From positions 13,883,579-13,947,578 of the forward strand of contig OX463816.1 in NCBI GenBank assembly GCA_949825045.1: a stretch of 64,000 bases of DNA, given 5' to 3'. A program made the position numbers and the translations under genes. The DNA comes from Argyresthia goedartella (Eukaryota; Arthropoda; Insecta; Lepidoptera; Argyresthiidae). The notes under the pieces were generated by a model. It was not told where the DNA came from. It saw only the letters and a list, made by a program, of their open reading frames with translations, and searched no databases. Each line of letters begins with the position of its first letter. The stretch's first letter is position 1. This document shows positions 19,403 through 28,924 of this stretch, one piece after another.

Positions 19403-21612
19403 TGTAGCGGCCCCCGGGCAAGGTCTGAGCCGCCGCTACCAGTAGCTATGATCGTCTATTCTATCTATCCCAAAATGAGAGGACCCGATTCAGCTGTAAG
19501 ATTTGTAAGTAAGAATGATAAGTCTGAATTTCTCGTTCATCGAGAAATCTGTTAGGCGTACAATAGTCGAACGAAGTTGGTTCGGAAAGTTACAGTTTCA
19601 AGTTAGACAGAGAAAGCATATATGTCCGCGAGCCGGTAATTCGCATCAGTCAGCGGTGTATTGCGCCAAAACGATCGTTGTTATATTTTATGTGATGGCA
19701 CCATCTGGTTTTTGTATATATGAGCGCATTGGAACATCTTTTGTTTTAGTTTTAGTTTTAGTTTTAGTGATCGATCACAGTTATAGTATAGATATCCGTC
19801 GTAGTTTTACGACGTGAGTACTCAATGATATTTCATGTGCTCGCTAGTAGCGGCTTGTGGTGGTTCCAATTATATATTTGATTCACGGCAATAACGATCC
19901 GAAAAGACCGGTTTACACAATTGCGATTTGAGTTCCGAAATGGGTTCTGAACTAGCGGTTACCTCAAAAGGTCCGTAACGTTTTGAAACCTTCAACTCTG
20001 CGCAATTTGAGCTGGATGTTATCGAAACGCAAGCATTATTGTTTTAGGATATCTAACCCACACCATAGCGAAGTGCATAGTTCGATAAATACCGAACTAT
20101 GAATTCCACTAGCCGCAGCACGTCCTGGGCTGAGCCAAATCATATATACCGACTCAACTTACACATTAGACATCCAACGAAATTTACATTTAATTTAAAA
20201 ATGCAACTTGAATCCAATCTGACCCAAGGCAATGCAAAACACCTACCCGGACCTAAACAATGAATTTTAGACTGTAAATTGATCTCTTCGCGCGTCCCCG
20301 ACAACACTCAAATGTCAAAATATCAACAGGATATGTTATCTGTGTTGACACCGGTTTAACTTTGTTCTGAATTTGTTATTTCCATCCGCGGAACCTCATC
20401 GATCAAACAGTCTCCCTATTCCCTGCCAACCTAGGTTTAGCCGCAACTAAACTCCTGTCTAGCCTAGTCTAAAACCTAGTGTTATACCACGTCCATTATC
20501 GACACCACTCGAAAATGGTTGAGTTTGATTTGAATGTGCTTGAATGTTTAACGACTGTGTGTGTGGGAATTACAAAACTCACTATTCGAAAGGAATGAGG
20601 AGAGGATTAGCCCGTGAATATCCTAAGAGCCAATCCAGGAACCCTATGGTGAAGGAAAAAGGAATTTAGGGTCGCTCCAAGCCCAGACTCAGACTCAGAT
20701 AAATTGACTTAAAAGTTCTTTCCTAACGACCCAAGGATAGTTTTGGAATTTGGGGTAGGTTGATATAAAGGTTAGGAACCGAGGTATATCTCGGCGCTTC
20801 AGACACTCACGAAAACCCACTGAAACTTCGCAATCACAAATTCGTATAGTTCTGACGCGTAACACGGCAGACAAAAACTGTTTAGAACTCGTGAAGACGA
20901 CTGTCGCAGTAGCTAGACGCTGAGACTGAATGCTCTCCCCTCCCAGACCCTCGTATTTATATGCCCCACATGCGTCCTTTGCAAATACGCTCTGCCCAAG
21001 CGAAGCTTCTTATCACTAACTACACAGGGTCCAATTTCAACCATGCCATGCAGATCCGCCGTTCTACAAATTGTGTGTACGCATATTCACTATGATCAAC
21101 CGTAGGTTATCACTCAAATCATTTGGTACTGCCGATACACAGAATCTGTTGATCGCTGACCAATAAAAGCTTGTTGCGATTAATTAAGCATTACCCGACC
21201 GCTAGGTGCGCGTAGCAAAGACCTACCAGAATGATATTCAATCCAGAGGTGTCAGACCCTCCATCTCATACCTCAATCGCAATTGTATATTTGCAATCTA
21301 CATAATAGCTTTCTCCGTTCCGTAATAACCTTTCATTATTTAGTTATTCATAATTTTATTCAACGCGCAGCCAAATCGGCTCTCATCTCTACACATCTCG
21401 CAGGAATGCGACAAAAAAACTTGGCCTGAAAACTTCCACGAATCAACCCACGCATCGGCTCTGTTTTTTTTTGCTAACTTTGCCAGTGAGCTACACAAAA
21501 CCCCCAAACGTTATCTGAACCGATTCTCGTATTCAAAACAGCGCGGCGTTGGGCTAGCCCTCTATCACGCAGAATGAAGTATCTAATGTACCGACTCTCG
21601 TGTACCATTACA
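19403..21612 (-). repeat. 5' LTR, 2.2 kb
   Basis: Near-identical direct copy of 12080-14291, with the same TGTAATGG and CCGCTACA ends in the element's sense. As the 5' LTR it should carry the element's promoter and transcription start, but I could not point to a convincing core promoter by eye. Confidence 0.95.
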
Positions 21613-21663
21613 GCAGCACAGATAGTAATCGAGTTTAAAATCGATAGCAGTATCTGTGACATT

Positions 21664-21733
21664 GGCGAAATCGCAAACAGCCAAAAAACATCGAATTATA
21701 ACTCGATGCACGTTGGCTGTTTGCGATTACGCC
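21664..21733. repeat. Long hairpin upstream of an ORF
   Basis: Arms 21664-21684 and 21713-21733 pair over 21 bp with one mismatch (core AATCGCAAACAGCCAA). The loop contains a second stem, CATCGA...TCGATG. A weaker pair CAGATA/TATCTG lies just outside to the left. The structure starts 50 bases after the LTR and ends about 110 bases before the ATG at 21844. Confidence 0.85.
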
Positions 21734-21843
21734 TATGTCCGCGGCATTCAAAATTAAAAAGCTACTTTGTCTCAGTCAGTGAACAAAATGCAACTTTGCA
21801 CACTGTATACTCGTAGCAAAACCCTCTTGTTCGGGCTGCTGAG

Positions 21844-22329
21844 ATGAAAAAGCACTTGAGAAATTCAAGTATTGTTCTATTGAAAGTCCCATTATTCGCC
21901 TGTCTTTATTTTGTTTATTGCACCCCTAACATACCCAACGGCAATGATTTGTCGCAGACATCAGATGGTTTACCGCAACTATTTGAAAATTGGAACACCC
22001 AAATTGGTGCTGAAAAAATGGAGATCGGCATCCTGTACCAACCATCAGATTTTTTAAAGTGAAATGTAAAATTCATTATGGAAAAGCTACCTCCGATCCT
22101 ACCCTTACGGATTTACATTTTAAGTGAGAGTACCCCGTTGTATAACACCACCTCGTCTTCCAAAATGAACTTCCACTTCAAGGGTCTCTCAATTCCCACT
22201 AACTACACGCAGCTCGGTACTCATACTGCAAGCACTTGGCAGAATGGAAAACCAAGTGGAATTTACAAAGCCATTGAAATCACTCGGCGGCAAGCCGGGG
22301 AAGTTGCCCGCTCCTACAGCGATAACTAA
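21844..22329 (+). pseudogene. Unrecognised secreted-type ORF with one in-frame stop
   Basis: One reading frame runs from ATG 21844 to the TAA ending at 22329, broken only by a TGA at 22060-22062. The N-terminus has a basic start and a hydrophobic stretch (VLLKVPLFACLYFVYC) like a signal peptide or membrane anchor. The second half has N-glycosylation sequons (NTT, NYT). A TCAGT initiator-like motif stands about 70 bases upstream, behind the hairpin at 21664-21733. I do not recognise the family. It may be a decayed host gene, a captured exon or the coding part of an unknown element. Chance alone is unlikely to leave 162 codons with one stop and a signal peptide at the start. Confidence 0.45.
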
Positions 22330-22467
22330 CCAGAAATTATATTGAACTAGCACTCCAGCTGTAATTGAATTGAGATAACTTTCGGTAGTTCAGCGACGGG
22401 GTTATGGTTGCAGGTATAAGTTTAGCGGACTTTTGTTTGGAGAAAATATTAATTAGATTGAAGAATA

Positions 22468-22517
22468 TGTGTAATATCTTTAGCAGCTAAGAAAGAGGCC
22501 GAATACGGCTGCGCCCA
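22468..22517 (+). repeat. Short dispersed repeat, first copy
   Basis: The phrases AATATCTTTAGCAGC and AGAGGCCGAATACGGCTGCG occur here and again in the same order at 23897-24005, where they are separated by an extra 70 bases. They belong to an interspersed repeat whose body I cannot delimit. Confidence 0.7.
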
Positions 22518-22871
22518 CAGATATCTCAACATAGGAAATAGGGCGTTCAGCCTATTTTGTATGCAAACCGATTGTCGCAAGCTGAATTCAAGCACACAAC
22601 GTAACATTAAATAAACACAACGAACACGCACACATAATAACCACTTACACATTTATCCCTACTCTCGTATTGTTAAACATAGGCAAAGCAGTTACGTGGC
22701 TGTATACGTGCGCATGAGGCGCACATTGTTTCATAAAGCACGCACACAGCACACACAGCGTCATGGACATTAAATTTATTTCCTGTCTCTCTCGCTAGTA
22801 GGTAACGCTAATGAGTATGAGAGAGACGGAATCGGAACGGAGCCAATGTTGGTGGCATTGAAGCCTACTTA

Positions 22872-23294
22872 ATGCGTCGGCAGCTTCGATGGTGCGGTCA
22901 TGAATCACGTATGAAAGAGGAGAGAGTGGCGAAGCGCATCTTTTATTCTGAACTGGAGGAGGGCAAGCGAAAACATGGCGGGCAGCTTCTCCGATACAAA
23001 GATGTTCAGAAACGACACATGAGAAGATGCAACATAGAGCCCTCTCAATGGGAAGGTTTGGCAGCACAACGGCCAGAATGGCGCAGGATTGTGAAGAGGC
23101 AAGTACGCGAGTTCGAGGATCAGCGAAAAGCTGACCTTGATATGAAACGCGACCTGTTAAAAGCCCGTCCACCTGCTGCCATTACCTACAACTACGCGGG
23201 TGGCGTACTTACGTGCCCCCAATGCGCAAGGAGTTTCGCTGCGAAGATCGGCTACATAAGCCATGTTCGGGCGCACGCGCGCGAAACCGACTAG
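22872..23294 (+). pseudogene. LINE ORF2 C-terminus with C2H2 finger (RTE-like), 5'-truncated
   Basis: 140 codons open. The start [10 protein letters not shown] and the body [16 protein letters not shown] followed by [12 protein letters not shown] are the conserved C-terminal region of RTE-type LINE reverse transcriptase proteins. Near the end is a C2H2 zinc finger, [21 protein letters not shown], often found at the end of such proteins. The reverse transcriptase core itself is missing. An ATC-repeat tail follows at 23330-23377. Such 5'-truncated copies are the usual outcome of incomplete reverse transcription. Confidence 0.82.
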
Positions 23295-23329
23295 GAGTAG
23301 AAGTGGTCGCCATGACCGAAATCGGTCGG

Positions 23330-23377
23330 AAATCATCATCATCATAAGCATGATCATCATCATCATCATCATCATCA
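23330..23377. repeat. ATC microsatellite, LINE tail
   Basis: Imperfect run of ATC/CAT triplets about 35 bases after the LINE stop codon. It probably derives from the 3' tail of that LINE. Confidence 0.85.
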
Positions 23378-23504
23378 GATGTGCCACCATGTGTCGCCCG
23401 CATCTCCACCTCGGCTGCATCGGTTTTGGCCGCTTCTAAGATCACTGCCAGTTCATACGCCCGGCTGAATCAAGTCCACATTTTTTATATATTTTTTAGT
23501 CTAG

Positions 23505-23790
23505 CTACATATTCTGCTTACTCCCTTCTTCTGCCTTCGCTGTCTAAACTTGAAGCGCTCTGCTAGGATGCTAGGTGTAGGCTGAATGTGTCCTTTCATC
23601 AGTGTCACTAATTCGGTGAGGGTTTTAGTAGGTGGTAGTACTGGTGTGTATAAGTTAACTAACAACTCATATGCCTCCGCACCGATGGCCGTTATAAGTG
23701 CAGCCCCTAGGATATAATGTTCTGTAATTCCCTTTGTTATGAAATACTATTCCAGTAGTTCTATGAACAATTCCCAGTACTCAATATTTA
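23505..23790 (-). pseudogene. Ty3/gypsy gag fossil
   Basis: Translating the minus strand gives about 95 codons with a single internal stop that read like a gypsy Gag: EYWELFIELLE, then YFITKGIT, AYELLVNLYTP, and LMKGHIQPTPSILAERFKF. The last phrase is a known signature of the Gag region next to the nucleocapsid. It is not the same family as the element at 12080-21612. No LTR or pol is attached. Confidence 0.75.
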
Positions 23791-23896
23791 TGACGAAAGA
23801 TAAAAAAAAAACATTTTTACCCTTTGATACTTTAATATATCGTATCGGTGGGCACACAGGCGCCTAAGGATCTTTTAAAACTCGTCGCCAATGAAA

Positions 23897-24005
23897 AATA
23901 TATAGAATATCTTTAGCAGCATAAAGAAACACGTCTGCCAAGACATTTAATATGAAATGAAATGAAATTTAATTAAATTGAAAGAGGCCGAATACGGCTG
24001 CGCCA
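23897..24005 (+). repeat. Short dispersed repeat, second copy
   Basis: Matches 22468-22517 in two blocks, with an insertion rich in ATTAAA/GAAATGAAAT between them. The two copies flank the LINE tail and the gag fossil. Confidence 0.65.
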
Positions 24006-25860
24006 TAAAGAGGTACTCACTGAACACATCAAATAAATGAATCAATTAAAATTATTTTAATTACGTTTTAGTTCAAATAGTATTAGAATTTAATGTATGT
24101 AGTCTTGGGCATGCGGTTGTTATTCCTAGAGCCCACACTATAGTTTTATGATATTGAAAACTCTCATTTTTTAACACCCACAAAATAAGGACAATAAAAC
24201 TGCCTGCTGCATAAAGGCGGGCATTGTTATCAAACTATACCTATACATTTATACAGACATATTTGAATGTTTATTGTCATATTTGAATTTCGGCTATAGA
24301 TGTTGACACCCACAAAATGGGTTGGATATAAAGCTATTTGTATAACTTGAAATTATAAGTTACCCAACAACTGTGTGACGTTGTGTCATGAAAATGCCTT
24401 ATCAGCAAAGGCGTCGACTGTGATCAAAAGGTTTCCTTAACATACACACATAAGGGAAACCCCGCATTTGTTACTATTAGCGTTAACACCTTAACAAACC
24501 CTCCTGACCGACCCTTGCCCTTTGGCACAAATTGTTCGGATTCTACATTCGCTAATATACAACACGATCGCAATATCTGTGCACCTGAGGCCTTGTACAA
24601 AACATACGTGTAAATGTGTGTAAATTTATACAAAACGTTGCGGAATTTAATTGGTATTCTATTTAAAGAATACTAATAGCATAGAGCTTTTGCGGTACAC
24701 ACAGAGTAGTGTTTAATACAAGTTTGACAATGGCAATCTTTAGTATCTATGATACAATTAATTATGTTTTGTGAATTACGAGTAGTCAGCTGGATTTGTA
24801 ACGTCGTCAAGAATAACTAAGGTTGGTTTCTAGTGGTCAATTTTAGTATTTAGATAAGAAAAGAAAAAACAATTCTTTAAATATTAAAATATAAATATTA
24901 AAGATTATTGATATTATTTTTTAAAGAAAACGGGATACATAGGTACTAGTTCAAGTGAAAGTGAACACTAATCAGAAAGAGCCATGACGTAGATAACGGA
25001 GACGGAAACAGTTTCCGTTTGGTCCTTTGTTAATCGATTTATGATGCAATTCCTATAGTTTTGTATCGATGTAGATCGTGTTAAAAACCAGCCAAGTCCG
25101 AGTGAGACTCGCGCACGAAGAAAGGACGAAATTTGCCCTTATTTGGGCCCCCCATATTTAAACATCTGAAAAAAATTAATAACAAAACTTTTTAGGTTAT
25201 CGCCTTTTTAACCATACTTCAGTTAGTCGTCAATAAACTTAATTTTAAATAATTAAAGTGGTTTGTTTACGAAGCACAAAACTGGTTTGGTTATTTTCAG
25301 TTCGGTTGTTTAATAGCTAAGATTTAGTCATGTATAACCTTAATGAAGTAAACAAATTGGATTGGTAACTTGCAACAATACATGTTTACTTAGTTTATAC
25401 TAATTCTTAGACTATTCGTTACTAAAGGCTTGCTGAAATATCAAACAATTATTATTGTTAAACACTAAACAAACATCTTGTTACTATTATCTCAATTAAG
25501 TTTGTTATTTTTTACACACAAAACTGCAATTCAACAAAACTTATGTAATTAACAACAAACTTATATGTTGAACTAAACATAGCGTTATCCACTGTTAGCC
25601 GTATTTTGATTGTTTACAACCAAACACTTTTGTTTACGGGATGACGAACTACCAACAGTCCTCGCGCGAGTTGAATGTAGTCTTGTCAAACAAAATCCGA
25701 CCGTGCGGCACAGTGACAAGAGCAACTCTTTATTAATCTGTGCAAGAGCGAAAAATTTCAAAAACTGCATTTTGCTACGATCGACGCGACGACGCGACAC
25801 GCCATGTCAAACACGTTGATTTTCTATTCATTTTGCTGCTTGCGCTTGCGCCTCTCGGGA
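24006..25860. other. No gene; partial lepidopteran-type repeat
   Basis: AT-rich. The stretch 25081-25160 (AGCCAAGTCCGAGT, CTCGCGCACGAAG) is the 5' end of the repeat found complete at 27559-27897. The part 25640-25860 is richer in CpG (ACGATCGACGCGACGACGCG) and may belong to the promoter of the gene that begins at 26002. Confidence 0.5.
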
Positions 25861-26001
25861 CAATCGTGTGAAGACGGGTCTCCGTTTTTCATAAAACCAC
25901 AAAGTAAAATAGTTCTGTGCTTGTCGTCTCTCTCATCAGCATAATCAGAAGAAGAATCTTTATTTCAGTCAGAGGCCTACTTAAAAACGAGTGAGAGAAC
26001 C
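25861..26001 (+). promoter_or_regulatory. Likely 5' UTR / promoter-proximal region
   Basis: Directly precedes the coding exon at 26002. TTTCAGTCAGAGG at 25965-25977 could be an arthropod initiator (TCAGT) about 35 bases before the ATG, or a 3' splice site if an upstream noncoding exon exists. The start context AACCATGG is strong. Confidence 0.4.
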
Positions 26002-26080
26002 ATGGCCGAGCAGAGCCCAGATGTTCTCGAAGATTATCTGCAGCAGTGGGGCCTGGAAGTGAATTTTACTCAATTCAAAG
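26002..26080 (+). CDS. First coding exon of a candidate host gene
   Basis: ATG in strong context (ACCATGGCC) opens 26 codons, MAEQSPDVLEDYLQQWGLEV then NFTQFK, which run into AAAG followed by GTAAGT, a consensus splice donor. The exon leaves one base of a split codon. The peptide has the DYLQQWGLE...F spacing of the first helices of a SAM-like or similar small helical domain, but that is a guess from 26 residues. Codon use is more GC-rich than in the flanks. The next exons are expected on the plus strand; candidates are at 36203-37054. I do not recognise the gene. Confidence 0.6.
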
Positions 26081-26700
26081 GTAAGTATTTACCTAATCAT
26101 TTCCTTTCATTATCTTGTGGTAAGCTAAAGCTATGCCAATCTGGGGGTAAAAAGGCATAACGTGCCTGGCTCGGCCCGCGCCAGCATGGTGCCATCGCGC
26201 CAAAAGTTAGTACCTCGGCACCCAAACCTACAAATAAGGCTAGCTTGCATCTGTGTCTAACCTACCTACCGGGGGAGGAAAGTATGGCTATAGAAATAGA
26301 AGTATATTTAACAATCAACAGTAATTGAATAGGTACCTCTATTTCCTTACCACTACGTCGGTACCTAACCGAAATAGATTGATACGCCCTAATCACATGG
26401 TTTTCTCAGTTTCAGACATATGAAGATCAGTCGACTGAGCCGAATAGATCACAGGCCTCACAGGGTACTAATAATTCAACAACGTACGAGTATGGCCTAC
26501 AGTCACTGGAGGACACTGGGACACTGGGAAAAAGATTCCCGTTGTTTTGAGATTTTGATTTATGTGATAATGGTTCTTACATTGTAAAATTTCTGAAGTC
26601 TAACAATACAACAATTACATTTGTAAAACAATTGCTTTTATTTATCTGTTTTATCTATATAAATTTACTTATGTTTATGTTTTATGTTTTATCTATATAA
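26081..26700 (+). other. Likely first intron, 5' part
   Basis: Begins at the donor GTAAGT. No coding signal was found, only AT-rich sequence with duplicated TTTATCTATATAAATTTACT phrases at 26640-26710. Confidence 0.45.
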
Positions 26701-26704
26701 ATTT

Positions 26705-26748
26705 ACTAAATTTTTTTGTACTACCTATGTAGTACAAAAAAATTTAGT
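26705..26748. repeat. Perfect 20-bp palindrome
   Basis: Arms ACTAAATTTTTTTGTACTAC and its exact complement, separated by CTAT. It lies directly beside the larger hairpin at 26751-27054. Confidence 0.95.
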
Positions 26749-26750
26749 GT

Positions 26751-27054
26751 GTTTTAGCTGTAGTTTTTTGTTTATATGGTATTTAGTACTTCTGTAGTGT
26801 GTAACCTAATTTATATATGCTATCTGAGCATTTTAGCATGGCAATAAGCGGTAATTCCCATTTGTTAATATTTCAAGAATCACCGATTAGATTGATTTGA
26901 AAATAATGTCAATCTAATCGGTGATTCTTGAAATATTAACAAAAGGGAAATTACCGCTTATTGCCATGCTAAAACGCTCAGATAGCTAAAATAAATTAGG
27001 CTACACACTAAAGAAGTACTAAATATTATATAAACCAACTACTACAGCTAAAAC
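26751..27054. repeat. 304-bp hairpin element
   Basis: Two arms of about 145 bp, 26751-26895 and 26909-27054, pair around a 13-base loop. The inner 75 bp (CACCGATTAGATTGA outward to GATAGC) are almost perfect; the outer part has small indels. The ends read GTTTTAGCTGTAG and CTACAGCTAAAAC. There is no coding sequence. It is read as a foldback MITE inserted in the intron. Confidence 0.92.
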
Positions 27055-27069
27055 AAGCAAAGTTTTGTT

Positions 27070-27210
27070 ACTAACAGTCAAACTGTTTTGTAAAAATTAA
27101 CAAAACAAGTTATCTAAATTAACTAATATATCAGGTTATAGTAACAAAACAACAGCTAAAACAACTCATTAGTTTAGTTAATAACAGTCAAACTGTTTTG
27201 TAAAATATGG
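27070..27210 (+). repeat. Direct repeat beside the hairpin
   Basis: AACAGTCAAACTGTTTTGTA occurs near 27077 and again near 27185, about 108 bases apart. Each copy contains a small palindrome, CAGTCAAACTG. Confidence 0.7.
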
Positions 27211-27558
27211 CTGAAGTAAACAAACAATTGGCTTCCTAACTGCATGTAAGTAGGCCTACCTTTAAGTAAGCACCTTGGTATGACTTAAACAAAATAGTGT
27301 TAACATTAATTACAAAATAGTTTCGTTAAAAAATAACCAAACTAGATTTGGTTACGTATTGCTATAGTTTTGTGGTCACTTTTTCTATGTTATACGTAGA
27401 CGAAAGTTTAGCTACGAATAACAAGGGTTTTATTTCAGATTTTGTGAATATTTTTACCGCAACATTTATGTAAAGACCTTATATTACGTAATTATTTCAG
27501 AATTTAAGGATCAGTAGTATCGGAGATAGGGAACATGGTATTTTTTGCCTATTTTCTT

Positions 27559-27897
27559 AAAAAACGGCCAAGTGCGAGTCTAACTCGCGCACGAAATTTA
27601 TTGGTGCGGCTCCTTTCACACTCCATGTACGTAACCAGGTGCATTCATAAGTTTGTATGCGGTATTGAAGGAATAGTGGTATGGGAGCCCCCTTAAATAT
27701 TAATTTTATTCTGTTTTTTAGTATTTGTTGATATAGCGGCAACAGAAATACATAATCTGTGAAAATTTCAACTCTCTAGCTAGCTAGGTTCTTGAGATAC
27801 AGCCTGGTGACAGACGGACGGACGGACGGACGGACGGACAGCGAAGTCTTAGTAATAGGGTTCCGTTCTTACCCGTTGGGTACGGAACCCTAAAAAA
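27559..27897 (+). repeat. Lepidopteran-type interspersed repeat, complete copy
   Basis: Starts CGGCCAAGTGCGAGTC and ACTCGCGCACGAA, contains a sentence-like middle shared with other repeats here (GGTGCGGCTCCTTTC, TCCATGTACGTAACC), then GACG tetranucleotides at 27812-27838, and ends ATAGGGTTCCGTT and TACGGAACCCTAAAAA. This arrangement is widespread in moth and butterfly genomes. It encodes no protein. A 5' fragment lies at 25081-25160. Confidence 0.8.
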
Positions 27898-28924
27898 CAC
27901 AAAATACTTATGTAGTGTAAAGAATATTAGCACTTAGGTAGAATATAAACCCATTTTTTTAATTTTGTGTAAGACCGTATTTATGCGTTTGACCCCAAAC
28001 CAAATTAAAATGTAATCCCCGCATTTTGTCATCAATAAACTATGTAGCAATCAGACGAGCTACTTAATTATGCGATGCAGTTCAATGCATAATATACGAA
28101 GAGCATTCGGAAATACGAAGGCGGTCCCAAAAGTAGCCGACCTGGCATATAGATAGCAAAAGTGGCTGATTTATATATTTTTTTATTCGAAAGTTCGATT
28201 TTTTTAGCGCGTAAATTAAGAAAAAAAAGAATCTGCGTTCCTTTATTTTTGTTTCATAGCCATTAATCGTTATTGATCTGATTGATTTAGCACACATGGA
28301 GAAAATTGGTCATCGGTATGTTCAGTTCGAAGTTATTGTTTTATTACTGCACTGTTTCGTCTTTGGTATACTTCAGAGAACGGAGTATGAAGCTCCACCT
28401 TACCTTAAACTTCAGGAAAATATATTTGCCAACCCAATAATCAGTTAGCTGCCCATATAAAACTCGTATAATATCGAAAGACTCTATGAGGTGACCGATA
28501 GAGTTGGCAACAGATGGAAACTCTACATCTTAATCCATATATTCTCAACGCCAGATACAAGTGCTACATAAAGTTAAAATATAGTGTACAGGCCGATAAG
28601 TTTATTTGGCTCTGAGATGCTTTTAACTTATACTAATCTTCTACTACTACTTATTTTTACCCGAATACAGCGAAGCCAAAAGGGGGGTTATGTTGACCGG
28701 TGAGCTCTTATTGAGCAACAAACTCAGTGTAAATTAATCTTCTCCGATCATAATAACAGAAATGTATAAAAATAAACAAAAAAAAATTAGTAAACCTACC
28801 AAAAATTATTGTAAAAAGTGCAACATACCAACAGTGAAAATCCAGTACCACAATGTGAATATTACATAAATATAAGTGTTATACGGTGTAAAATGAAATG
28901 TCACAAGTACCAACAATTGTTTAT
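27898..28924. other. No gene recognised
   Basis: AT-rich, presumed intron. No coding pattern, large repeat or RNA gene was found by reading. Confidence 0.4.

Larger units (their letters stand above)
12080..21612 (-). mobile_element. Ty3/gypsy LTR retrotransposon, full length
   Basis: A complete minus-strand element: 5' LTR (21612-19403), primer-binding site, gag, protease, reverse transcriptase/RNase H, integrase, polypurine tract and 3' LTR (14291-12080). The protease, RT, RNase H, integrase order is that of Ty3/gypsy, and no env is present. The LTRs differ by about seven substitutions and a few small indels beyond their first 35 bases, so the insertion is young. Even so, pol is broken twice, at 17322-17335 and near 16200. 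The flanks (ending TAGTAG on the left, starting GCAGCA on the right) show no clean target duplication. A further LTR copy starts at 63510. Confidence 0.93.
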
